50,257 nucleotides of DNA from Actinoallomurus sp. (GTDB lineage: Bacteria > Actinomycetota > Actinomycetes > Streptosporangiales > Streptosporangiaceae). The notes below the pieces were generated by a model. The model ran no database searches. It was given only the letters and a program-made list of their open reading frames with translations, and was not told where the DNA came from. Positions 7,754 through 17,120 of the stretch are shown piece by piece; position 1 is the first letter of the stretch, and the number at the start of each line of letters is the position of its first letter. The stretch covers positions 1-50,257 of the forward strand of contig JAOPYG010000229.1 of assembly GCA_025964685.1 (NCBI GenBank), given 5' to 3'. The position numbers and the translations under genes were made by a program.

Positions 7754-8221
7754 TTACGGCACCGCCAGGCCTACGGCGGCTTCGATGGTGGTTACGACCA
7801 CACTGGCGACTGCCAGGTAGGCCATGACGCGTTGGTTCCGTTCCACGTATCCGTGTTCTGCCGGCGACGGGGTCAGCGGCGCCTTTCGGTGGGCGGCGGG
7901 TGCGCCGACCCCCGGGGGGCGGAGGCGGCTCAACGGGTTGTGCTGGCCCGGCAGGTGCCACAAGGCGTCCGTCTTCAGGTGTTGGTGGGCGGTGACTCCT
8001 GTGCAGGCGAACAGGCGGCCGCGGGCGGGGTTTCTGCACACGGTGCCATCGCGGGTTGCTACGCCGCAGGTCGTCGGGCAGAAGCAGAGCTCGTACATCG
8101 ACCACGCCAGGACGGCCAGGGCCCACACGCGCCAGGTGCCGGCGTACGCGGCGGTTGCCGCTACCGCCGCTATCCCGGTCCACCACGCTAAGTGAGCCTG
8201 GCTTCGTCTGCGTTTCGCCAT
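7754..8221 (-). CDS. Small membrane protein with a Cys-rich segment, unknown
   Basis: The protein is 155 residues. It starts with the basic MAKRRRSQAH, followed by two adjacent hydrophobic segments (about residues 12-28 and 31-47), then a Cys-containing region with CFCPTTCG, CRNPARGRLFAC and HQHLKTDALW, and a final hydrophobic helix at about 131-154. The Cys/His spacing suggests a small metal-binding or disulphide module. The ATG at 8221 follows GGGGGAGGT at close spacing, a strong ribosome binding site that fixes the start. It is divergent from the NUDIX gene. I do not recognise a named family; expression as a real gene is likely from the codon bias and ribosome binding site. Confidence 0.65.
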   Translation of the reverse strand: MAKRRRSQAHLAWWTGIAAVAATAAYAGTWRVWALAVLAWSMYELCFCPTTCGVATRDGTVCRNPARGRLFACTGVTAHQHLKTDALWHLPGQHNPLSRLRPPGVGAPAAHRKAPLTPSPAEHGYVERNQRVMAYLAVASVVVTTIEAAVGLAVP

Positions 8222-8375
8222 ACCTCCCCCTGAGGCAACCGGTTTCCCGATCAGGAAAGCACCTCGGAAGGGGGGCGCCGAGCCGATTCGCGGGTACTTG
8301 GCCGCATGAGGCTCAAAGCATCTGTCATGTGGCATATGAGGCAGGACGAGCCCGCGCGGACGTGTATGGAAGCCG

Positions 8376-8398
8376 TACTCTCCCCCTAGAGAGGGGAG
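8376..8398 (+). promoter_or_regulatory. Promoter and ribosome binding site of the NUDIX gene
   Basis: TACTCT (8376-8381) fits the -10 consensus and the start site would fall near 8389. GAGGGGAGGA (8391-8400) is the ribosome binding site for the ATG at 8408. CTCCCC (8380-8385) is complementary to GGGGAG (8393-8398), but would mostly precede the predicted transcript start, so masking of the site is doubtful. Confidence 0.45.
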
Positions 8399-8407
8399 GA
8401 ACGCCGC

Positions 8408-8965
8408 ATGGAATGGACGGTCCACGGACGGCGGGCCATCTACGAGAGCCCGTGGCTCAGCCTGCACCTCGTCGACGTCGAACTCCCGGACGGGAAGCGG
8501 TTCGAGCAGCACGTCGTACGGATGGCGCGGCCGGTCGCGGCCACGGTGGTCATGGACGAAAGTGACCGCGTGCTGCTGATGTGGCGGCACCGGCACGTCA
8601 CCGACACCTGGGGCTGGGAGATACCGGCCGGGCGGGTCGAGGAGGGCGAGACGCCCGAGGAGGCCGCGGTCCGGGAGACCGAGGAGGAGACCGGCTGGCG
8701 GCCGGGGCCCCTGCGCCTGCTCGTCGTCTCGCAGCCGTCCAGCGGCTCGGTCGACTCGCGACACCATCTCTACCGCGCGGACGGAGCCGAGTACATCGGG
8801 CCGCCCACCGACATCACCGAGGCGGAACGGATCGCCTGGGTTCCGCTCGCCGAGGTCCGAGAACTCATCGCCACCGGGGAGATCGTCAACGGGCCTACGT
8901 TGATCGGCCTGCTCCACGTCCTCTCCGACCCCGCCCGGAAGGACCGCCCAGCCGCCGGCCCATGA
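8408..8965 (+). CDS. NUDIX hydrolase
   Basis: The protein is 185 residues, a normal length for the family. The Nudix box runs from residue 75 to 97 (GRVEEGETPEEAAVRETEEE, then TGW), with all catalytic glutamates of the GX5EX7REUXEEXGU motif. The N-terminal strand region resembles ADP-ribose pyrophosphatase-type members, so a nucleotide-sugar or ADP-ribose substrate is plausible; substrate cannot be read from sequence. The ribosome binding site GAGGGGAGGA fixes the ATG. Its last 71 bases overlap, tail to tail, the small minus-strand ORF at 8895-9176. Confidence 0.92.
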   Translation: MEWTVHGRRAIYESPWLSLHLVDVELPDGKRFEQHVVRMARPVAATVVMDESDRVLLMWRHRHVTDTWGWEIPAGRVEEGETPEEAAVRETEEETGWRPGPLRLLVVSQPSSGSVDSRHHLYRADGAEYIGPPTDITEAERIAWVPLAEVRELIATGEIVNGPTLIGLLHVLSDPARKDRPAAGP

Positions 8966-9176
8966 TCGAGGCGTAGTCCGACCCGTCGCGGTCCCCGGGG
9001 CCGTACAGCTCGCGGGCCCATCTTCGTGACGTATCGCCCGCCACTCCGGCCCTCCACGCGAACAGCACCGCCATCGAACCGAACAGGCCGGCGAACCAGC
9101 CCAGTGCAGGGCTCCCGAACCACCCGATGGCGACCGCGACGATCAGAACGCTTCCTAAGCTCCACACCCAGCGCAT
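8895..9176 (-). CDS. Small two-helix membrane protein, hypothetical
   Basis: The protein is 93 residues. Two hydrophobic helices (about residues 3-19 and 22-40) are followed by a charged tail containing WARELYGPGDRDGSDYASIMG and a Gly/Arg-rich end. The tail overlaps the end of the NUDIX gene on the other strand. The ATG at 9176 has only a weak ribosome binding site. The hydrophobic profile and the non-random soluble segment favour a real gene, but part of the frame may be a shadow of the NUDIX coding bias. Confidence 0.45.
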   Translation of the reverse strand: MRWVWSLGSVLIVAVAIGWFGSPALGWFAGLFGSMAVLFAWRAGVAGDTSRRWARELYGPGDRDGSDYASIMGRRLGGPSGRGRRGRGAGRST

Positions 9177-9183
9177 GACGTGA

Positions 9184-9366
9184 TTGTCATCCCGCCAGGA
9201 GCACATCGCCAAGGGCGGATGCTCGAACCTGCTCGTGATCGCGGAGGATTATCGGCGCGGAGGTCTGGGCAGAGCCCTGATGGAGGCAGCCGAGGGGGCG
9301 ATCCGCCGTACGGAGATCAAAGCGGACCGCCGGGTGATCAATGCGCCCGTGCCCGACGAATCATGA
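9184..9366 (+). pseudogene. GNAT acetyltransferase remnant
   Basis: The 60-residue frame contains NLLVIAEDYRRGGLGRAL followed by MEAAEGAIRR, which is motif A of GNAT N-acetyltransferases: the beta4 strand, the acetyl-CoA pyrophosphate loop R-x-x-G-x-G/A, and helix 3. The N-terminal strands before it and motif B after it are missing, so this is a fragment. An intact GNAT gene follows at 9505 but is too different to be its continuation. The bases 9367-9504 hold no other gene; a short inverted repeat TGACA-GACG-TGTCA lies at 9436-9449. Confidence 0.5.
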
Positions 9367-9504
9367 TCGATACGCCAGAAGTCTTGGTGCATATCGGGCA
9401 AAACGACTGTTTAGCTCCCAGGCGGCTGCCTCGAATGACAGACGTGTCACTGCCGTGGCGCGTACGGTCCATAGGAAGGCGAGCCAACCATTCGAGGAGC
9501 CTCC

Positions 9505-10476
9505 TTGGACACGGTTCTGCAACTGCACGACATCTCCGATGGCGACGTCGCGGCATGGCATGACGTCCTCGCCGCGTCGGTCGCACGTGATCTTCCCGGA
9601 GAGCCGACTCCCACGCTCGACCACGTTCACGGCTACCTGACGACGGCAGGTCTGGACAGCCATCACCTGCTGTGGACCGCCCGTACCGGGGAAGAGATCA
9701 CGGCGGTTGCGAGGCTCCGGCTCTTCGACGGACCGGGCCGTAACCACCTCGGCCAGTTCGCGATCGACGTGCATCCGGACCACCGGCGCAGGGGCGTGGG
9801 CTCGCGCCTCCTCGAGACGGTCGCGCGGGCGGCGCGCGCGGAGCGGCGCCGCAGCCTCGTCGTCGAGGCCTCCTCCGACACCCCCGGCGTGGCGTTCCTC
9901 GAGGCCAGGGGCTTCACCTGTGTGCTCTCCCTCAGCCTGCTGCTGCTCAGAGTGCACGACGCCGGTGACGTCACCGAGATCGTCCACGCCGAGCATCCCG
10001 GCTACCGCCTGACCCGCTGGCTCGGCGTCGTGCCCAACGAGATGGCCGAGACCTTCGCCACCGCCAAATCCGCCATGGGCGACATGCCTACGGGCGACGT
10101 GGACTACGGCACGACCACCTGGGACATCGACCGCGTACGCGACATGGCGGAGGTCGTGGAGAAGCGCGGCGACACCCTCCTGACCGTCGCGGCCCTGCAG
10201 AACGGCACCATCGCCGGCTTCACCGAGCTGGTCATCCCCGTCGGCGACGGCACCCGGGCGATCCAGTCCGACACCGCCGTGGTTCCCGACCATCGCGGAA
10301 ACGGGCTCGGCCTGTGGGTGAAGGCCGCGATGCTCGACTGGCTGCGCGCCGAGTGGCCGGCGGTCGAGGAGATCGAGACCGACAACGCCGAGGACAACGA
10401 GCACATGCTCGCGGTGAACGAGCGGCTGGGGTTCCGTCCGTTGCGCAAAACACGCCAGTACCAGTACGAGCTTTAG
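9505..10476 (+). CDS. Tandem GNAT-domain acetyltransferase
   Basis: The protein is 323 residues with two GNAT folds. The first (about 1-155) has the acetyl-CoA loop in FAIDVHPDHRRRGVGSRLLE. The second (about 165-323) carries DTAVVPDHRGNGLGLWVKAAML and ends with the typical LGFRPL strand. This two-domain layout is shared with mycothiol synthase, but the conserved mycothiol synthase signature was not verified and no mycothiol genes are adjacent, so I leave it as a generic acetyltransferase. The TTG start follows GAGGAG (9494-9499) at good spacing. Confidence 0.85.
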   Translation: MDTVLQLHDISDGDVAAWHDVLAASVARDLPGEPTPTLDHVHGYLTTAGLDSHHLLWTARTGEEITAVARLRLFDGPGRNHLGQFAIDVHPDHRRRGVGSRLLETVARAARAERRRSLVVEASSDTPGVAFLEARGFTCVLSLSLLLLRVHDAGDVTEIVHAEHPGYRLTRWLGVVPNEMAETFATAKSAMGDMPTGDVDYGTTTWDIDRVRDMAEVVEKRGDTLLTVAALQNGTIAGFTELVIPVGDGTRAIQSDTAVVPDHRGNGLGLWVKAAMLDWLRAEWPAVEEIETDNAEDNEHMLAVNERLGFRPLRKTRQYQYEL

Positions 10477-10562
10477 ACGACCACAAGCGATCCGCGGCCA
10501 TCGCCGCGGCGACCTCCCGGGCTCCACGGTCTACAGTTACGAAGAGTTTCAGGGAGGCACAG

Positions 10563-11228
10563 TTGCTGTACTTGTTCATGTACAGAGTCGTCCGCCCACT
10601 GCTCCGGATCCTGTTCCGGCCGGTGGTCGCGGGCCTGGAGAACGTACCGGCCGAGGGCCCGGTCATCCTCGCCAGCAACCATATGTCGTTCGTCGACAGC
10701 GTGCTGATCCCCCTCGTCGTACCCCGCCGGGTCACGTTCCTCGCCAAGGCCGAGTACTTCGAGGGCAGGGGCCTGGCCAGCGTCCTCGGCGCGTTCCTCA
10801 GCGCCATGGGGCACATCCCGGTGCCGCGTACGGAGCAGCGCGCCGCCGTCGCCGCCCTCGACATCGCGTTGAAGACCCTCGACGAGGGCAACGCCTTCGC
10901 GATCTACCCCGAGGGCACCCGGTCGGAGGACGGCCGGCTCTACCGCGGGCACACGGGCGTGGGCTGGCTGGCGCTGAACGCACAGGCATCCGTGGTGCCG
11001 GTCGCGGTCAGAGACACTCAGCGGATCATGCCGGTCGGCGCCCGGCTGCCGCGCATCCGCCGGCCCGGCGTGAGCTTCGGCAAGCCGATCGACTACAAGG
11101 CCTTCATCGACGTTCCCCCGGCGCGGGGCCGCCGGGCGCTGGTCGACGAGATCATGCAGGAGATCCAGAAGTTGTCCGGCCAGGAGTACACCGCCACCTA
11201 CAACGAACGCTCCAAGGTCACGCCCTGA
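10563..11228 (+). CDS. 1-acylglycerol-3-phosphate acyltransferase family protein (PlsC-like)
   Basis: The protein is 221 residues. The catalytic HX4D motif is NHMSFVD (His40, Asp45), and the substrate-binding block is YPEGTRSEDG near residue 120. The N-terminus is amphipathic rather than a full membrane anchor. This family adds the second acyl chain in phosphatidic acid synthesis at the inner face of the membrane. The TTG start is chosen because AGGGAGG (10551-10557) lies 5-6 bases upstream; the open frame extends further left only because it overlaps the preceding GNAT gene. The 3' end overlaps the oppositely oriented phosphatase by 31 bases. Confidence 0.88.
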   Translation: MLYLFMYRVVRPLLRILFRPVVAGLENVPAEGPVILASNHMSFVDSVLIPLVVPRRVTFLAKAEYFEGRGLASVLGAFLSAMGHIPVPRTEQRAAVAALDIALKTLDEGNAFAIYPEGTRSEDGRLYRGHTGVGWLALNAQASVVPVAVRDTQRIMPVGARLPRIRRPGVSFGKPIDYKAFIDVPPARGRRALVDEIMQEIQKLSGQEYTATYNERSKVTP

Positions 11229-13639
11229 AGCGACTGTTCGAACCACACGACCTTGCCGGTCGGGGTGCGCTGGGTGCCCCAGCGTTCGGCGAGGGCGCTG
11301 ACGAGTTGCAGGCCCCGGCCGTTCTCCGCGTCGACGTCCGCTCGGCGCAGGGTGGGGAGTTCGTAGCCGTCGTCCCGTACCTCACAGAGCAGTGAGGCGG
11401 TGCGGATCAGCCGCAGCCCGATGTCGCCCGCGCCATGGCACACGGCGTTGGTGACCAGCTCGCTCACCAGCAGTTCGACGGTCTCGGACAGCTCGGACAG
11501 GCCCCAGGTCGCCAGGGTCTCGCGGGCCAGTTCGCGCGCGTCACGGACGCGGGCGGGCAACGCCTCGAGTGTCCAGGAGAAAACGTCGTCTTTCGGGATG
11601 CCCGTGAAACGCACCACGAGCAGGGCGATGTCGTCGTCGCGCCGGCCGTTGGCGCCGAAGCCGTCGATGAGGGTCTCGCACACGCTCTCCAGCGGCTGCG
11701 GCGGACCGCTCAGGTACTCCCTCAGCGCGGCGAGGCCCACGTCGATGGCCTGCCCGCGGCGTTCGACGAGTCCGTCGGTGCAGAGCACGAACTGGCTGCC
11801 GTCCTCGACCTCGAACTCGACCGTCTCGAAGGCGACGCCGCCGACGCCGATCGGCGCGCCGGAGGGCACCTCGAGCAACTCGCTGTCGCCGTACGGCGAG
11901 ACCAGCACCGGCGGGAGGTGCCCGGCGTTGGCCACCTCACAGCGCCGTGCGACCGGGTCGTACACGACGTACATGCAGGTGGCGATGTAGTCGTCCCCGA
12001 GTCTGCGGGCGAGGTCGTCGAGCTGGCGCAACAGCTGCCCGGGTGGCAGGTCCTGCGCCGCCAACGTGCGCACGGCGGTGCGGAACTGTCCCATGATCGC
12101 CGCTGAGGTCAGCCCGTGGCCCATGACGTCGCCGACGACGAGGGCGAGGCGGCCGCCCGGCAGGGGGATCGCGTCGAACCAGTCGCCGCCGACGCGCACC
12201 GCTTCGTTGGCGGGGACGTAGCGGTAGCAGATCTGCGCACCGGCCACGACGGGCGGCGCGTCGGGCAGCATGGTCTTCTGCAGTTCTTTGGCCGCGCGGC
12301 TCTCGCGCCGGTAGAGCCGCCCATTGTCCACGCACACGGCCGCGCGGCGGCACAGCTCCTCGATCATGGTGACGTCGAGCTCGTCGAACGCGGGCCGGTC
12401 GGCCCGGCGGAGCAGGGTGAGGTTGCCCAGAGCGGTGCCGCGCGCGATCAGCGGCGAGACGAGGAGCGCACGGCCCTGCAGGAGGGGCCGCAGGTCGCGG
12501 TCGGCGAACCGGGTCGACATCCGGCGGGCGAACCGTTCAGTGATCTTGGGGATGCTGACGCTCCGCCCGGTCATGAGGCTCTGCGTGAACGGCGTGCCCG
12601 CCGGCAGCCGGAGCTTTTCTCCCCGTGGCACCAGGTCGTCCCAGCGGCCGTACGCGTCGTCGTGGCTCAGGGCCACGCGAACGGTCGTGGGTGAGTCCTC
12701 CGGGGTCAGCGGCGGCAGCTCCTGGTCGGAGACGATGGACTCCAGCAGCTGCACGTCGGCGAAGTCGGCGAACCTCGGCACCAGTGAGGTGCACAGCGCC
12801 GCCGCGGTCTGCACCGGATCGAGGGTGTCGACGATGCGGCTGCCCGCGTCGTTGAGGAAGTCGAGCCGGTCCTGTGCCGTCGACCTCTCCATCGAACGTA
12901 CGGGGACGGGGTCGCGCGGCGGTTCCTCCACGTCACGAAGCCGCTGTTCGGGTGGTGGCGGGGCGCCGAAGTAGGCCGCGAACGGCAGCCGCGCGGTGAC
13001 GCTGACGTTGACGGCGGGATAGCCGCGCATGAGCACCTGCCGGACGATCGCCTCGGCGGCGCCGGGAGACATGGCCGGCAGCATCTCGGTCATCCGCCGG
13101 CCGAGCATGGCCGGGTCGGTGCCGGAGGTCGGCAGGAGCGTGGGCTCGACGCGCAGGACGCGTACGCCGCTCTCGCTGGTCAGCGGGGTCTGGGATGGAG
13201 CCTTGACGAGCACGTCGCCGAGGACGAGGCCGGGGCCGCCGTCGCGCAGGCGGTGGGCGTCGGCGGCGATCGCCAGCACCCGGGCCCGGTCCGGCCCGTT
13301 CAGCGGGTAGACCCACCACGCGACCTCGCGGAGCGGGCCGTCGTCGAGGCGCGGCACCAGGAAGGCGCCGGTCCATGCGTGCCGGATGCGCGAACCACCG
13401 GACTCGAAGGCGTTCCGGTGCTCCTGCGGCAGGCGCAGGAGGGTGTGCAGCGGGCGGCCGACGGCGTCCTCGTGGGCTAAGCCGAAGATTTCGGTGGCCG
13501 CGTGGTTCCAGTGGGTGACCTGGCCGTGGTCGTTCATCAAGAGCACGGCCATCGGGGCGAGCCCGAGCAGGTGCTCGTGCAGCAGGCGAGGTGAGCCCGC
13601 GGCCGTACCGCGCGCGGCGGCGTGTTGACGTTTCACCAC
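11198..13639 (-). CDS. PAS-GAF-SpoIIE phosphatase with C-terminal HATPase domain
   Basis: The protein is about 813 residues. It has an N-terminal PAS domain (about 17-130; PMAVLLMNDHGQVTHWN), a linker with a second PAS-like region, a GAF domain (about 260-450), a PP2C/SpoIIE phosphatase domain (about 465-670; GGDWFDAIPLPGGRLALVVG and ATCMYVVYDP), and a RsbW-like HATPase_c domain (about 685-813; LVSELVTNAVCHG and ENGRGLQLV). Such proteins control anti-anti-sigma factor phosphorylation in actinomycete stress partner-switching. No STAS gene is adjacent. The start is placed at GTG 13639, preceded by GGGGAGG at 8 bases; a TTG at 13642 and a GTG at 13636 are equally possible. The longer frame to 13951 lacks coding character. 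Confidence 0.9.
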   Translation of the reverse strand: MVKRQHAAARGTAAGSPRLLHEHLLGLAPMAVLLMNDHGQVTHWNHAATEIFGLAHEDAVGRPLHTLLRLPQEHRNAFESGGSRIRHAWTGAFLVPRLDDGPLREVAWWVYPLNGPDRARVLAIAADAHRLRDGGPGLVLGDVLVKAPSQTPLTSESGVRVLRVEPTLLPTSGTDPAMLGRRMTEMLPAMSPGAAEAIVRQVLMRGYPAVNVSVTARLPFAAYFGAPPPPEQRLRDVEEPPRDPVPVRSMERSTAQDRLDFLNDAGSRIVDTLDPVQTAAALCTSLVPRFADFADVQLLESIVSDQELPPLTPEDSPTTVRVALSHDDAYGRWDDLVPRGEKLRLPAGTPFTQSLMTGRSVSIPKITERFARRMSTRFADRDLRPLLQGRALLVSPLIARGTALGNLTLLRRADRPAFDELDVTMIEELCRRAAVCVDNGRLYRRESRAAKELQKTMLPDAPPVVAGAQICYRYVPANEAVRVGGDWFDAIPLPGGRLALVVGDVMGHGLTSAAIMGQFRTAVRTLAAQDLPPGQLLRQLDDLARRLGDDYIATCMYVVYDPVARRCEVANAGHLPPVLVSPYGDSELLEVPSGAPIGVGGVAFETVEFEVEDGSQFVLCTDGLVERRGQAIDVGLAALREYLSGPPQPLESVCETLIDGFGANGRRDDDIALLVVRFTGIPKDDVFSWTLEALPARVRDARELARETLATWGLSELSETVELLVSELVTNAVCHGAGDIGLRLIRTASLLCEVRDDGYELPTLRRADVDAENGRGLQLVSALAERWGTQRTPTGKVVWFEQSLQGVTLERSL

Positions 13640-13934
13640 CAAGGACACCTCCCCGGAACGAGCGCTACGCACAGCCCCCCGCACCCGTTGTGAGGGCGAC
13701 GTTACAGACCGCTGGGCATATTCGCCTCGGTTTTCCCGCCAACGTCCGCGCGAACGGGCAGAACAGGGCATGCCACCATGCCGAAATGCGTGTATCGCCC
13801 CGCCTCTCCCCCATCGAGACGGCGGCGCGTGACCACAACAGGTCGGCCGACTTGGGGCAGGCGTCTTTAAGGTCTCTTTACCTTCGGTCACCATTGCGGG
13901 ACCCCGCCAGGGATCTTCTGCATCCGGAGTCGCC

Positions 13935-16900
13935 ATGAAGCGCTCGTCCATCTCCCTCCTCGCCGCAGTGGCGCTCGTCGGTGGCCTCCTGGCCGCACCG
14001 GCGAACGCCTCCCCGCCAGACCCCGGAAAGGTCAGCGAGCACGTCGACCTCTACGCCGGCGACATTCCGCTCACCCAGGCGCACAAGCTGCACAGTGCGG
14101 GCCTCGACGACGAGGACATCCAGACCGGGAAGATCACCGGGGACAAGGTCCACGTGGAGGTCCTCATGGGCGGCCGCCAGGCGCGCCGCCTGCGGGGGCA
14201 GGGCCTGGACCTGCGGTTGCAGGTCGTCGGCGGCAAGACCGCCGCCGAGCGCGCCACTCCCCTGGCCGCGAAGGGGGACAACGTCTACCGCCCCTACAGT
14301 GGCACCGGCAACCTCCGCGAGGAGATGCTGAACGCGGCCGCGGCCCACGCCGGCATCGCCCAGGCCGTCGACATCGGCACGACCGGCCAGGGCAAGCCGA
14401 TCACCGCGATCAAGGTCACCAAGAACGCCCACTCGCTGCGGACCGGCTCCCGGCCCGCCGTCGTCTACCAGGCCACCCAGCACGCCCGAGAGTGGATCGC
14501 GCCGGAGACCGTACGCCGGCTGCTGCACTACTACCTGGACAACTACGGCAAGAACGCCGACGTCACGAAGCTGGTCGACACCGACGAGCTGTGGTTCATC
14601 CCGGTGGTCAACGTCGACGGCTACGACTACACCTTCACTCCCGGCAACCGCTTCTGGCGCAAGAACCTGCGTGACAACGACGGCGACGGTCAGATCACCT
14701 CGAACGACGGCGTCGACCCGAACCGGAACTTCCCCTACAAGTGGGGCTATGACAACGAGGGATCCTCGGCCAACACCGCCGACGAGACCTACCGCGGCCC
14801 CTCGGCCGGCTCCGAGCCCGAGACCAAGGCGCAGGTCGAGCTGTACAAGAAGATCCGCCCGAAGTTCATGCTCAACTGGCACTCGGCCGCCGAGCTCCTG
14901 CTGCACGGAGTGGGCTGGCAGACGCTGACCCGCAGCCCGGACGACGTACTCCACGACGCGATCCTCGGCGACATCGACCACGCGGCCGTGCCCGGTTACA
15001 CGCCCGAGCTCGGCGCCCAGCTCTACACCACCAACGGCGAGACCGACGGGTACGCCGAGTCGGTGCTCGGCACCCTTACATACACGCCGGAGCAGTCGAC
15101 GTGCCGTACGGCCGTGAACAGCGACCCGAACGACGACTGGACCCTCGCCGACTGCGGGAGCAGTACGGGCCAGACCTTCGCCTTCCCGGACAGCGAGACG
15201 CTGATCCAGAAGGAGTTCGCGAAGAACCTCCCGCTCTCGCTCGACCTGGCGAAGTCGGCGCACGACCCGAGTCATCCCGTGTCACCGGTCGGCCGTACCG
15301 TGCCCGACTTCGCCGTCGACTCCTTCACGACCTCGTACGGCTCGGCGCAGCCCGTGGCGTCCGTCATCCGCCGGTCACTGCCCGGCAAGCGGCTGCGCTA
15401 CCGGGTGAACGGCGGCCGGGCGCACACCGCCTCGGTCCATGAGTGGCAGGGCGGCGAGAGGTACGGCCGCGACAGCCGCGAGTACTTCGGCGAGTACCGC
15501 GGGACCATCCGCGGCCTGCGGCCGGGCGCTCGCGTGCAGGCCTGGTTCGTCGCGGGCGGCAAGGTGAGCCCCTCTTTCACCTTCACCGTGCGCGACCAGA
15601 AGGGCGCCCAGGTGCTCGTCCTCGCCGACGAGGACTACACGGGCGTGAACCCGGTCTACCCGCCGGGCACGAGTACGCCGAAGTACGCCCGGCAGTACGT
15701 CGAGACGCTCGCGGCCAACAAGATCAAGGCGACGGTCTGGAACGTCGACGCCGACGGCGCCCCGCACGATCTCGGAGTGCTGAGCCACTTCAAGGGCGTC
15801 GTCTGGTACCTCGGCGACAACCGCCTGACCCAGGACGCGGCCGACGAGTTCGTCCCGGTCGGCAGCCAGCGCTTCCCCGACTCCCAGATCGCCGACCGTG
15901 AGGTGGCCATGACCCTGGCCATGCGCGACTACCTCAACGAGGGCGGCAAGCTGCTCTACACCGGGGAGACCACGGGGTACTACGGCCCTCTCGCCGGCTC
16001 GAACGGCGGCGGCATCTACTACGGCCTGAAGGGCCACCCGGAGAAGCCGTGCGTGGTCACGGTCAACCTCCGCGACGACTGCGAGCTGTTCGCGGACGAC
16101 TTCATGCAGTACTACCTCGGGGCGTACAGCCGGGTCGTCCGGCAGGGCCCCACCGGTTTCGCGGGAACGGGCGCGCCGCTGACCGGCGTCAACGCACCCC
16201 TGGCGAGCACCGCCAACCCGCTGAACGAGGCGGGGAACTTCGACGTCACCAGCGACAACCTGCCGGTCGCGCAGTTCCCGCAGTTCAAGAGCTCGGCGGC
16301 CGGGGAGTACTCCAGCAAGGGCGGGCCGTTCGACCCCGTCGAGGGCTCCTGGTACGTCGCCGGGCCGCACGCCGACAGCTCGTACATGCGGCTGACCCGC
16401 ACCATCGACCTGACCGGCGTCACCGCGGCCCAAGCGCCCAAGCTCGCTGCGCAGCTGTCCTATGACATGGAGGAGAGTTACGACAACGTCATCGCGGAGG
16501 CCCACACGGCGGGTGCCGACGACTGGACCACGCTGCCGGATCTCGGCGGGCGGTCGGACACCGGCGTGCCCGAGGAGTGCGATGCGGGCTTCCTCCTCGC
16601 CATGCATCCGTGGCTGAAGCACTACCTGACGCCGGGCGCCCCCTGTGGCGCGTCCGGTACCAGCGGCACCTGGCACCGCTTCACCGGCAACTCGGGCGGG
16701 TGGGTCCCGGTGTCGTTCGACCTGTCCGCGTACGCCGGCAAGAAGATCGAGGTGTCGATCAGCTACGTGACCGACCCGAGCACCGGCGGCACCGGGGCCT
16801 TCGTGGACGACACGAAGCTGACGACCACCGGTGGCACCGCAGACGCCGAAGGCTTCGAGGCCGGCCTGGGCCCGTGGACCGTCCCGGGCGCCCCCGCGGG

Positions 16901-17063
16901 TAGTCCCGTCAACGCGAAGGACTTCCATCGGGCGCAGGGCTTCGGCGTCGCCGCCATCGCGACGCCCGACACGCTGCTGCTCGGCTTCGGGCTCGAACAG
17001 ATGCCCGCGGCGGCCGACCGGAACCGGCTGATGGGCCTTGCCATGCGGCGTCTCCTCGGCTGA
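13935..17063 (+). CDS. Secreted M14 zinc carboxypeptidase with C-terminal beta-sandwich domains
   Basis: The protein is 1042 residues. The signal peptide (residues 1-25) ends ANA-S. A propeptide-like region (about 26-115) precedes the carboxypeptidase domain (about 117-430). Zinc ligands are His183 and Glu186 in HAREW and His316 in NWHS; the substrate-binding segment is DPNRNF (262-267) and the catalytic Glu386 lies in LTYTPEQS. All are intact. About 600 further residues include a class I amidotransferase-like segment and a jelly-roll region (LSYDMEES, then GWVPVSFDLSAYAG and GGTGAFVDD) like that of immune inhibitor A proteases. The ATG has a weak GGAG site. It is monocistronic, with a terminator at 17072, and probably acts in extracellular protein digestion. 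Confidence 0.93.
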   Translation: MKRSSISLLAAVALVGGLLAAPANASPPDPGKVSEHVDLYAGDIPLTQAHKLHSAGLDDEDIQTGKITGDKVHVEVLMGGRQARRLRGQGLDLRLQVVGGKTAAERATPLAAKGDNVYRPYSGTGNLREEMLNAAAAHAGIAQAVDIGTTGQGKPITAIKVTKNAHSLRTGSRPAVVYQATQHAREWIAPETVRRLLHYYLDNYGKNADVTKLVDTDELWFIPVVNVDGYDYTFTPGNRFWRKNLRDNDGDGQITSNDGVDPNRNFPYKWGYDNEGSSANTADETYRGPSAGSEPETKAQVELYKKIRPKFMLNWHSAAELLLHGVGWQTLTRSPDDVLHDAILGDIDHAAVPGYTPELGAQLYTTNGETDGYAESVLGTLTYTPEQSTCRTAVNSDPNDDWTLADCGSSTGQTFAFPDSETLIQKEFAKNLPLSLDLAKSAHDPSHPVSPVGRTVPDFAVDSFTTSYGSAQPVASVIRRSLPGKRLRYRVNGGRAHTASVHEWQGGERYGRDSREYFGEYRGTIRGLRPGARVQAWFVAGGKVSPSFTFTVRDQKGAQVLVLADEDYTGVNPVYPPGTSTPKYARQYVETLAANKIKATVWNVDADGAPHDLGVLSHFKGVVWYLGDNRLTQDAADEFVPVGSQRFPDSQIADREVAMTLAMRDYLNEGGKLLYTGETTGYYGPLAGSNGGGIYYGLKGHPEKPCVVTVNLRDDCELFADDFMQYYLGAYSRVVRQGPTGFAGTGAPLTGVNAPLASTANPLNEAGNFDVTSDNLPVAQFPQFKSSAAGEYSSKGGPFDPVEGSWYVAGPHADSSYMRLTRTIDLTGVTAAQAPKLAAQLSYDMEESYDNVIAEAHTAGADDWTTLPDLGGRSDTGVPEECDAGFLLAMHPWLKHYLTPGAPCGASGTSGTWHRFTGNSGGWVPVSFDLSAYAGKKIEVSISYVTDPSTGGTGAFVDDTKLTTTGGTADAEGFEAGLGPWTVPGAPAGSPVNAKDFHRAQGFGVAAIATPDTLLLGFGLEQMPAAADRNRLMGLAMRRLLG

Positions 17064-17071
17064 GGCCGCCT

Positions 17072-17120
17072 ACCCGGCGTGGTCGGGGGCCGCATCAGCG
17101 GTCACACGACCACGCCGGGT
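17072..17120 (+). terminator. Terminator hairpin after the carboxypeptidase gene
   Basis: ACCCGGCGTGGTCG (17072-17085) pairs perfectly with CGACCACGCCGGGT (17107-17120), 14 base pairs. The loop contains an inner CCGC/GCGG stem. A T-rich stretch CATTTCATGT follows. Position and strength fit a terminator common in actinomycetes with little U-tract. Confidence 0.75.

Noticed and set aside
8380..8398. Stem masking the NUDIX ribosome binding site
   Set aside because: The upstream arm would lie at or before the predicted transcription start, so the structure would not form in the mRNA as predicted.
13878..16928. Two long minus-strand frames (465 and 517 codons) opposite the carboxypeptidase gene
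   Set aside because: The plus strand encodes a protein with an intact signal peptide and all catalytic residues; the minus frames show only Val/Arg/Gly/Leu-rich shadow composition.
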